In this document: positions 6,598-11,586 of the stretch, piece by piece
Position numbering within the stretch: position 1 is the stretch's first letter
How the letters are laid out: each line of letters starts with the position of its first letter
Source of the DNA: Elusimicrobiota bacterium
GTDB taxonomy: Bacteria; Elusimicrobiota; Elusimicrobia; 2-01-FULL-59-12; JACPXA01
Assembly (NCBI GenBank): GCA_016196785.1
Contig: JACPXA010000071.1
Span: 1 to 11,586, forward strand
Reading direction: 5' to 3'
Length of the DNA stretch: 11,586 nt
Notes under the pieces: generated by a model
The model's input: only the letters and a program-made list of their open reading frames with translations
Database searches by the model: none
Told to the model about the DNA's origin: nothing
Program-made: the position numbers and the translations under genes

Positions 6598-6899
6598 AGA
6601 AGGATTGGATCGCAGCCGTTGCAGTGTCTGCGGTATTCCTCATCGCTCCCTGGGCCGTGGCGGCGGAGCATGGGGGCCGCGAGCACGCTGGGAAGCATAT
6701 GGAGTCCACCGGGGCCACCACCACCGGCGTGAAGGGCGGCGCTGAAACCAAGGGCAATGCTGCCGCGAAAACCACCCCGAAGGGATTCAAGAAGGGAAAG
6801 AAAAAGGGCTGGAAGGGGGAGGACCATCCGCCCGGCTGGGACAAAGGGGAGAAGAAGGGCTGGGAAGGGAAATCGACGCCGCCCGGAAAAACTCAGTAA
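6594..6899 (+). CDS. Secreted Lys/Gly-rich protein with KKGW..PPG repeats
   Basis: The 101-residue protein begins with a clear Sec signal peptide (MKKDWIAAVAVSAVFLIAPW, then AVAA) with likely cleavage after residue 23 or 24. The mature part has His-containing sequence first (EHGGREHAGKH) and then a Thr/Gly/Ala stretch. It ends in two copies of a 12-residue unit, KKGWKGEDHPPG (70-81) and KKGWEGKSTPPG (87-98), repeated with a 17-residue period. It is very basic and probably disordered, and should act in the periplasm or envelope. AAGGAGGGAG lies about seven bases before the ATG, and the ATG overlaps the TGA of the preceding gene. Similar Lys/Gly/Trp-Pro-Pro-Gly tails occur in small secreted proteins of unknown role; I cannot assign a function. 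Confidence 0.7.
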   Translation: MKKDWIAAVAVSAVFLIAPWAVAAEHGGREHAGKHMESTGATTTGVKGGAETKGNAAAKTTPKGFKKGKKKGWKGEDHPPGWDKGEKKGWEGKSTPPGKTQ

Positions 6900-6958
6900 C
6901 GGAGGGATGCATCCGGGAATCGGGGAGATTTCGGCCGCCTGTGACGCCGAATGTGTAA

Positions 6959-6988
6959 AGGTGGTACCCGGAGTTCCGGGTACCGCCT
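6959..6988. terminator. Strong hairpin after the small membrane/secreted gene group
   Basis: GGTACCCGGA (6963-6972) and TCCGGGTACC (6975-6984) form a perfect 10-bp stem around a two-base centre. AGG (6959-6961) and CCT (6986-6988) extend it past one T-G wobble. It lies 60 bases after the stop at 6899 and before the MNT gene. No run of T follows, so it may be a Rho-dependent or imperfect terminator, an mRNA-stabilising structure or a repeat unit. The rest of 6900-7060 shows nothing else I can support. Confidence 0.45.
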
Positions 6989-7060
6989 CCCGCACCTGCG
7001 GAAATGGCATCGAACAGTTTAGAGCTGGAAGACTACCGGACTGTAAAGTACACTGAGTCT

Positions 7061-7381
7061 ATGCGCCCCATCCCCATCCGACAGATTCGCGCTGTTGCTC
7101 GCAGAATTGGCCGTCAGCTTCGGCCGAAAAAGGTGATCCTTTTCGGCTCCTATGCCCATGGCCATCCCACCGCGGACAGCGATGTGGATCTCTTCATCGT
7201 CATGCCGAGTCGTCAGCGACCCGCCGAACGGGCGGCTTTAGTCTCCAGACTGCTTCATCCCAGGCCCTTCCCCGTTGATATTCTCGTTCGCACGCCTCAG
7301 GAAATTCGTCAGCGGCTTGCCTTGGGAGACAGCTTCATCGAAGAGATTGTCACGCGGGGGAAAATCCTTTATGAAGTCTAA
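7061..7381 (+). CDS. MNT-type nucleotidyltransferase (HEPN/MNT toxin-antitoxin pair)
   Basis: This is a 106-residue minimal nucleotidyltransferase. The fold's signature is complete: GSYAHG (29-34) then SDVDL (40-44) with the metal-binding Asp41 and Asp43, and a third acidic residue, Asp73, in PVDILV. In characterised pairs the MNT protein neutralises its HEPN partner, in some cases by adding AMP to it; whether this pair does so is inference. I chose ATG 7061 because family members begin shortly before such a helix; an in-frame ATG at 7004 would add 19 residues. Neither has a strong ribosome-binding site. The 3' end overlaps the HEPN gene by 11 bases, the usual two-gene layout. Confidence 0.85.
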   Translation: MRPIPIRQIRAVARRIGRQLRPKKVILFGSYAHGHPTADSDVDLFIVMPSRQRPAERAALVSRLLHPRPFPVDILVRTPQEIRQRLALGDSFIEEIVTRGKILYEV

Positions 7382-7760
7382 GCTTGTTCGAGAGTGGACC
7401 GCGAAAGCCGAAGAAGACTATCTCACTGCGGAGATCCTGACCCGCCAGCGCAGGAAACGAATTCATAACAGCGTTTGCTTTCACGCTCAGCAGTGCGCTG
7501 AAAAATATTTGAAAGCGCTTTTGGCGTCCCACAAAATTCCCATTCGGAAGACCCACGATCTTGGGGAACTGGCGGACGCCCTACGATCCTACGAACCGAC
7601 TAGCGCATTGATTGCGGACCTATTCGATTGTTTGACTCCCTATGCCGTGGAGAGCCGCTATCCCGGCGAAGATGCAACAGGTCGCGAGGCCAAAGCGGCC
7701 TGGAAGGCAGCAAAAGAAATTCGCCGGTTTGCCCGGATCCGCCTAAAACTCTCTTTGTAA
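7371..7760 (+). CDS. HEPN domain protein (partner of MNT)
   Basis: The 129-residue all-helical protein has the HEPN core FHAQQCAEKYLKALL (37-51), followed by KTHDLGEL (60-67) and late VESRYPGED. These match the Pfam HEPN family usually found beside MNT proteins. HEPN toxins cut RNA through an Rx4-6H motif. I do not see that motif at its usual C-terminal place; R27/H32 fit the spacing but lie in an early helix. So nuclease activity is uncertain. The ATG at 7371 lies inside the end of the MNT gene, behind GGGGGA; the longer open frame from 7275 is only a shadow of MNT. The pair could be a toxin-antitoxin or abortive-infection unit, and it stands at the upstream edge of the AT-richer accessory segment. 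Confidence 0.85.
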   Translation: MKSKLVREWTAKAEEDYLTAEILTRQRRKRIHNSVCFHAQQCAEKYLKALLASHKIPIRKTHDLGELADALRSYEPTSALIADLFDCLTPYAVESRYPGEDATGREAKAAWKAAKEIRRFARIRLKLSL

Positions 7761-7835
7761 CTCAAGCGGGAAAGGGGTACCAGATGAAAGAACTGTCCCA
7801 ACCATCTCCACCGGAACAAAAAAGCCCGATTACAT

Positions 7836-7864
7836 CAGACAAATAAAGTCCGCGGGGGTATAAT
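7836..7864 (+). promoter_or_regulatory. Sigma70-like promoter of the RadA-like cassette
   Basis: A -35-like CAGACA (7836-7841, four of six matching TTGACA, with the GACA part exact), a 17-base spacer and a perfect -10 TATAAT (7859-7864) predict transcription start near 7871. That leaves a leader of about 42 bases before the ATG at 7913. The cassette therefore probably has its own promoter, apart from the HEPN/MNT pair. Confidence 0.6.
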
Positions 7865-7875
7865 GGCGCACATGA

Positions 7876-7885
7876 GCTATATAGC
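7876..7885. promoter_or_regulatory. Palindrome in the cassette leader, possible operator
   Basis: GCTATATAGC is a perfect 10-bp palindrome starting about five bases after the predicted transcription start. Its position suits a repressor site, and the last cassette gene looks like a winged helix. A 10-bp palindrome can also arise by chance, so this is weak. Confidence 0.25.
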
Positions 7886-7912
7886 AATGTGATTTAATTG
7901 GGAGGGAGAGGC

Positions 7913-9199
7913 ATGCCGCCTGAGACCAATGCCGGTGGTTTGCTCGATGTCGGAGAAGTCGAGTACGAGGAAATCGGGCTGTCCAGTGACCTTGGTTGGT
8001 TGAAAGACAACGTAGTCACGTTCTACAAGGGTGGCATTTATCTGCTTGCGGGTCAGCCCGGCATCGGTAAGTCTACGCTTGGTATTCAAATTGCCTTGGA
8101 TTTGGGGCGGTCGGGAATTCGGACCCTCTTCGTTCTCACCGAACAATCGAAGGCTGATCTAAAGAACCGCGCTGTAAGAATGAGTTCTGCATGGCCTGCA
8201 AATGTCAGTAAGCGCGCCATGCAGCATATTCTCCCCCACGATGAAGTGTATGACATAGAGACCCTCCCCTCCTTTTTGGCTCACCAGGTTATGAGTCCAG
8301 GCGGAAATTACTACGGCATCAGGACGATCATCATCGATTCCATTCAGGGGCACGGTCTCCCCTCTACTGCTACCAGCAAGTACAGGCAGCTCTACGAGTT
8401 TTGCCGTCAATGTAAGTCCGCGGGGATTACCGTACTCCTGGTTGCTCACGTCACCAAAAGTGGAGATATTGCAGGTCCGAAAGGTATGGAACATAACGCT
8501 GATTGTGTCCTCGTGATGAGAAAGGCCATGTCCTTCCGGCCAATCTTTGTGCTGAAGAATCGTTTTGGTCCTGCGGTCCTGAAACCCATTCCGTTAATGA
8601 TGGAAAAGAAAACGACAGCTCTTCATCTGGCTCCACATAGTCAGGCGGTAAGCACCGTCGCCCGAACTTTTATTGGTGGACAAGACAGCGGGCCTCTTCC
8701 CGAAGTTCAGGCAGCCGTATCATTGCCGTCATATGGGATGCGAGGAAAGATTACTGCTCCCGGCCTGCCGCGAAAGGAGATTGAACAGCTTGCTAACTGT
8801 ATCAGCCAACTACCCGACATGGATGTCAGTGATTTGGATTACACGATCCATTGTCGGCTTCCTGGGGAGCGGCGCTACAGGAGTATCTTGGGGCTTCCCC
8901 TCGCGATGGGTTTGATTTCCTCGTACATTCAGAAGGATATCCCTGCCCATCACGTTTATGTTGGCGAGATCGACCTGCTGCGTAAGGTACGCGAGGTACC
9001 GGAAGAGGTTGCCATGAGTCTACTGGATGCCATTAATTCCGATGCATTCCGCAAACCCGTCAGACTATTTCTTCCCAAGGGTGATTGCGCAGCTCTTATT
9101 CGCGGTGGTGTTAAAAGTGGAGTGACGGTTGTGGCGTGCGAACGACTAGAGGATGCTGTCTACAATACCTGGCCGGAATTGAAGCAGTCAGGCGCGTAG
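7913..9199 (+). CDS. RadA/Sms-like RecA-fold ATPase lacking the zinc finger
   Basis: This 428-residue protein follows bacterial RadA (Sms), which drives branch migration in recombination. It has Walker A GQPGIGKST (47-55), TEQSKADLKNRAVRM matching the RadA E-x-S-x-x-Q motif, and Walker B TIIIDSIQ (138-145). AHVTKSGDIAGPKGMEH and the RadA-specific KNRFG (215-219) follow. The C-terminal part (about 300-415) follows the Lon-protease-like RadA domain, e.g. ILGLPLAMGLISSYIQ and VYVGEIDLLRKVREVP, without obvious protease residues. Unlike housekeeping RadA, the four-cysteine zinc finger at the N-terminus is absent. It is replaced by about 30 acidic residues, so this is probably a specialised paralogue. 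I chose ATG 7913, behind GGGAGG at good spacing, over TTG 7898. It leads a four-gene cassette, with the next gene starting three bases after its stop. Lower GC than guaA and dnaE suggests transfer. Confidence 0.85.
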   Translation: MPPETNAGGLLDVGEVEYEEIGLSSDLGWLKDNVVTFYKGGIYLLAGQPGIGKSTLGIQIALDLGRSGIRTLFVLTEQSKADLKNRAVRMSSAWPANVSKRAMQHILPHDEVYDIETLPSFLAHQVMSPGGNYYGIRTIIIDSIQGHGLPSTATSKYRQLYEFCRQCKSAGITVLLVAHVTKSGDIAGPKGMEHNADCVLVMRKAMSFRPIFVLKNRFGPAVLKPIPLMMEKKTTALHLAPHSQAVSTVARTFIGGQDSGPLPEVQAAVSLPSYGMRGKITAPGLPRKEIEQLANCISQLPDMDVSDLDYTIHCRLPGERRYRSILGLPLAMGLISSYIQKDIPAHHVYVGEIDLLRKVREVPEEVAMSLLDAINSDAFRKPVRLFLPKGDCAALIRGGVKSGVTVVACERLEDAVYNTWPELKQSGA

Positions 9200-9202
9200 A
9201 TC

Positions 9203-10264
9203 ATGACCTTGACTGATTTTGTTCGAGATGCTTCGCGCGAATCGACAGGAACCCTGCAAGCGGTCCGAGGAAGAATTGCCTCCTTATATTCCGATAAGAT
9301 AGGCTGTGAACAGCGGTTGGCTGGAGTTCGGGAGGACACGGCCCAGGCGAAATCTAGACGTAGTGCAAACGTCGAGATCATAAACGGACTTAAGATCGAA
9401 GAGGCAGGATTATTGAAAGAGATTGGACGGCTTAAGTTTTTGTTATCTGAGAAACAGAAAGAAATCGAGAGGGCAAAGTCCGATCTCGATGCAAAGGAGG
9501 CGGAAGTCACCGGCCAGCGTCGTAGTGAGCAAACCGAATTGAAGGTGATGGAGAAACTTGATCGTCGGATTTCTCAGGCGGAGGAAGAAGTCACGCGGCT
9601 CACTCGACGGATCAGCGATGCGAGGCTGTCAGGACTCGCCGGCTACTTAGACGGTGTTTGGAACAAGATCTTCAGTATCGATATTTCGTTAGAGAAAATG
9701 AGGGAAAAGAATCGGGCGTATGAAGAGTTCCTGGTTGCGCGCCATGAGGATCCCGGAATCGCCGATTTAATAGAGTCGCTGGAAGAGTGGAAGCAAATTT
9801 TGGAGACAGCGGCACCCAAGGGTGTTCGTGAAACCGCCCAACTTCAAATTAACGATATTACTCGACGACTAAATGAGAAATTTCCGGGTGCGTTGGAAGT
9901 GTCAGAGAAGGATTCAGTAGTAACCGAGTTGGAGGAGCTGCATTATTTCAGCCCCGATGGTGAGTCGACAGTCATATTTCTGCCTGTTCCCGTAAGATTG
10001 TGGCATCAAGTATCGGGCGGGCAACCGAACAAAGAGGGAGAGCGCGCGGTGCGTATGATATGGGAGTTTATTAATAGCTACAAGCTCTCTCCTGAGAACG
10101 CCAGCTTTATTTTATTCAAGGATCGGTATTGTGGACTGCGGCTTAGCCAAGTGGACGAAGACCTCATGCGTGATCCCATCACGGTGAAGATCTGTCCTGG
10201 GGGTGAGATATCTTTTGTTCTTAGCGAAGTACCCACCGAGCTAGTTGAGGACCTAAAAAGTTGA
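9203..10264 (+). CDS. Long coiled-coil protein of the RadA-like cassette, unknown function
   Basis: The 353-residue protein is not recognised. Residues about 20-141 are a near-continuous coiled coil rich in Glu, Lys, Arg and Leu (LKEIGRLKFLLSEKQKEIER and similar). A second helical part (about 142-225) follows, including IADLIESLEEWKQILE. Then comes a mixed alpha/beta C-terminal part (about 226-353) with GESTVIFLPVPVRLWHQV, ASFILFKDRYCGLRL and PITVKICPGGEISFVL. It has no Walker motifs, so it is not a complete SMC or Rad50. It resembles instead a structural partner of the preceding ATPase. It starts three bases after the ATPase stop, without a separate strong ribosome-binding site, and its own stop overlaps the next start (TTGA), both pointing to coupled translation. 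No signal peptide or membrane segment is seen. A DNA-bridging or scaffold role with the RadA-like protein is inference. Confidence 0.75.
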   Translation: MTLTDFVRDASRESTGTLQAVRGRIASLYSDKIGCEQRLAGVREDTAQAKSRRSANVEIINGLKIEEAGLLKEIGRLKFLLSEKQKEIERAKSDLDAKEAEVTGQRRSEQTELKVMEKLDRRISQAEEEVTRLTRRISDARLSGLAGYLDGVWNKIFSIDISLEKMREKNRAYEEFLVARHEDPGIADLIESLEEWKQILETAAPKGVRETAQLQINDITRRLNEKFPGALEVSEKDSVVTELEELHYFSPDGESTVIFLPVPVRLWHQVSGGQPNKEGERAVRMIWEFINSYKLSPENASFILFKDRYCGLRLSQVDEDLMRDPITVKICPGGEISFVLSEVPTELVEDLKS

Positions 10265-10452
10265 ATATAGCGATTCACATCGCAGCAAACAAACTCGGCA
10301 CCCACCCATTCAATCTCATCCTGAGAGTTTCTCAGATGGTGAGCTCCTTGAACGATTGTTGGCCCGAGATCGATGAGGGGCTGGTCGATACGATTCGGAC
10401 CATCGATAATCCCAAGACGGCTGCCCTCGATTTGCCACACCGATTCGAGTGA
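10261..10452 (+). CDS. Small protein of the RadA-like cassette, unknown function
   Basis: The 63-residue open frame starts at TTG 10261, which shares a base with the coiled-coil gene's last sense codon and overlaps its TGA. GAGG lies ten bases upstream. No in-frame ATG occurs before residue 26. The first half (IAIHIAANKLGTHPFNLIL) looks like a short helical segment of the helix-turn-helix sort, and CWPEIDEGLVDTIRTI follows as another helix. The end (NPKTAALDLPHRFE) looks unstructured. Its stop overlaps the start of the next small gene (GTGA). It may be a separate adaptor, or the N-terminal half of a single protein now split by a frame change with the next gene. The tight packing supports a real gene although it is short. 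Confidence 0.55.
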   Translation: MNIAIHIAANKLGTHPFNLILRVSQMVSSLNDCWPEIDEGLVDTIRTIDNPKTAALDLPHRFE

Positions 10453-10652
10453 GAAATATCACCAGTGAATCGCTAACGCACGTCACACGGCTCGGCTCTC
10501 CCGAGCTGGAAGCGGCAGTCAAGGAGTTGTTAGACAGCGGGTTAATTCTGTCAAAGTTTTCGAGGAGAGGTCCTTTCAGCTTGAATCCCTCTCGGAAAGA
10601 AGGAATCGAAGCGATTTTACGGCGTCTCACCACTGCTTCGCCGAATAGATGA
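10449..10652 (+). CDS. Small probable winged-helix protein closing the cassette
   Basis: The 67-residue open frame starts at GTG 10449, overlapping the TGA of the preceding small gene. No ribosome-binding site is visible, so reinitiation after that stop is likely. The sequence follows winged-helix logic: SESLTHVTRLG, then SPELEAAVKELLDSGLI as the recognition-type helix, then a strand-turn-strand wing around FSRRGPFSLNP and a final helix, RKEGIEAILRRL. It could be a DNA-binding regulator of the cassette or a DNA-contacting subunit of its complex. The fold is inferred by eye. The frame is also open some 13 codons upstream of GTG, which leaves room for a single longer protein produced by frameshift from the 63-residue frame. 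Confidence 0.55.
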   Translation: MRNITSESLTHVTRLGSPELEAAVKELLDSGLILSKFSRRGPFSLNPSRKEGIEAILRRLTTASPNR

Positions 10653-10782
10653 TCGACTGTTGATTTACCCACTTCCTGACCCATCCCCCCTATTTTGTAG
10701 AAACAATGGACCTATCGGCTACAGTGGTTGGTTGTGCAATCTGGGTACCTGTATTGGTTAAGTCTTTCTCTCTGTCTTTGTG
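10653..10782. other. Intergenic stretch before dnaE
   Basis: These 130 bases are AT-richer than dnaE. They hold no open frame I can support and no clear terminator for the cassette. A weak TTGGTT (10728-10733) with TATTGG (10752-10757), 18 bases apart, is the only promoter-like pair. No Shine-Dalgarno sequence precedes the dnaE start. Confidence 0.4.
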
Positions 10783-11586
10783 ATGACTAGGCACGCGGAT
10801 TTCGTTCATCTCCACGTCCACAGTCAGTACTCGCTTCTCGATGGCGCCTGCCGCATCCCGGATCTCGTGGAGGCGGCTAGGCGCCATCGGATGCCGGCCC
10901 TGGCGCTGACCGATCACGGCAACCTGTTCGGCGCCATTGAGTTCTACGAGGCCTGCATGAAGGGCGGGGTGAAGCCGATCGTGGGGGTGGAGACCTACGT
11001 CGCTCCCGCCTCCCGCCACGACAAGGAATCGAAGGGAATCCAGGAGGCCTCCTTCCACCTGATCCTCCTGGCCAAGGATGAGGTCGGCTACCGGAATCTC
11101 CTGAAGCTGGTCTCCCTCGCCCACCTCGAGGGTTTCTACTACCGGCCCCGGATCGACAAGGAGATCCTGGGCCGATACTCCAAGGGGCTGATCTGCCTCT
11201 CGAGCTGCCTCCAGGGGGAGGTGAGCTACTGGATGGCCCGCGACGAGCGGGCGAAGGCGGCGAAGGCGGCGGGGGAGCTGGCCGCCCTCTTCCCGAAGGG
11301 GGACTTCTACCTGGAGATCCAGGACCACGGGATCGCGGACCAGCGCAAGATCATCCCAGGCCTCCTCTCGCTGGGGAAGGAGCTGGATCTTCCCGTCGTG
11401 GCGACGAACGACCTCCACTACCTGGAGAAATCCCAGTCCAGGGCCCACGAGGCGCTCCTGTGCATCCAGACCCAGGGGACGCTGGACGATCCCAAGCGGT
11501 TCCGGTTCGAGACGGACGAGTTCTACTTCAAATCGCCCGAGGAGATGTCCTCCCTCTTTGGGGAGGCGGGGCGGGCCCTTTTGAAC
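10783..11586 (+). CDS. dnaE: DNA polymerase III alpha subunit, N-terminal part (runs off the right edge)
   Basis: The frame is open from the start codon to the window end, 268 codons of a protein normally about 1,100-1,200 residues long. It shows the PHP domain that opens bacterial DnaE: FVHLHVHSQYSLLDGA at the start, ALALTDHGNLFGAIEFYEAC, KPIVGVETYV, FHLILLAKDEVGYRNLLKLV, LICLSSCLQGE, FYLEIQDHG and VVATNDLHYL. DnaE is the replicative polymerase catalytic subunit; the polymerase domain is outside the window. The start could be ATG 10783 or the adjacent GTG 10780; the upstream in-frame TAA at 10759-10761 excludes anything much longer. There is no ribosome-binding site, as with guaB3. High GC returns sharply here, marking the right border of the accessory segment. 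Confidence 0.96.
   Translation, partial: MTRHADFVHLHVHSQYSLLDGACRIPDLVEAARRHRMPALALTDHGNLFGAIEFYEACMKGGVKPIVGVETYVAPASRHDKESKGIQEASFHLILLAKDEVGYRNLLKLVSLAHLEGFYYRPRIDKEILGRYSKGLICLSSCLQGEVSYWMARDERAKAAKAAGELAALFPKGDFYLEIQDHGIADQRKIIPGLLSLGKELDLPVVATNDLHYLEKSQSRAHEALLCIQTQGTLDDPKRFRFETDEFYFKSPEEMSSLFGEAGRALLN

Noticed and set aside
7784..7846. 20-codon open frame starting MKELSQPSPPEQ between HEPN and the cassette
   Set aside because: It has a GGGAAAGGGG-like sequence upstream, but it is very short, Pro/Ser-rich and overlaps the -35 of the cassette promoter; not enough to call a gene.
10690..11448. Minus-strand open frame of 252 codons at the right end
   Set aside because: It is antisense to the PHP domain of dnaE, which has clear motifs on the plus strand.
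1..11586. CRISPR array, tRNA or rRNA genes
   Set aside because: No regularly spaced repeats and no tRNA- or rRNA-like sequence was seen on either strand by eye.

Overview
The window suggests a GC-rich, poorly characterised environmental bacterium. A high-GC Omnitrophota (candidate phylum OP3) or similar metagenome lineage is my best guess. It rests on the very large multidomain protein with a recurring linker motif, and on the GGGGTCAGACCCC-type palindrome that I associate with uncultivated genomes. This is inference, not proof. Most core genes have strong G/C bias at third codon positions; the stretch from about 7.76 to 10.78 kb is visibly more AT-rich.

Layout. (1) 1-302: the 5' end of a minus-strand, mobile-element-type small gene runs off the left edge with its own promoter. 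It abuts an open frame that continues into the next gene. (2) 303-3077: a 924-residue fusion of an APH/N-acetylhexosamine-kinase-like domain, an S-adenosylmethionine methyltransferase-like domain and an unknown C-terminal domain. The hexapeptide AAGLEE occurs at each of the three module borders. The gene looks like the 3' part of a longer gene cut by the mobile element. (3) 3078-3212: a perfect 34-bp palindrome and a promoter placed almost on the start codon. (4) 3213-5941: purine operon, a CBS-less IMP dehydrogenase family protein (GuaB3 type) followed by complete GMP synthase (guaA), giving IMP to XMP to GMP. (5) 5948-6899: three tightly packed small genes, two for membrane proteins and one for a secreted Lys/Gly-rich protein with a 17-residue repeat, followed by a strong hairpin. 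(6) 7061-7760: an MNT/HEPN pair of toxin-antitoxin type. (7) 7836-10652: its own sigma70-like promoter, then four genes with overlapping or near-overlapping ends. These are a RadA/Sms-like ATPase without the zinc finger, a long coiled-coil protein, and two small proteins, the last probably a winged helix. (8) 10783 to the right edge: the N-terminal PHP region of the DNA polymerase III alpha subunit (dnaE).

The housekeeping genes guaB3, guaA and dnaE frame an accessory segment that carries the HEPN/MNT pair and the RadA-like cassette. That four-gene cassette is the best candidate for an undescribed system. Its gene order, tight coupling, lower GC and HEPN/MNT neighbour fit a transferred defence or DNA-processing module, but nothing in the sequence proves a defence role.
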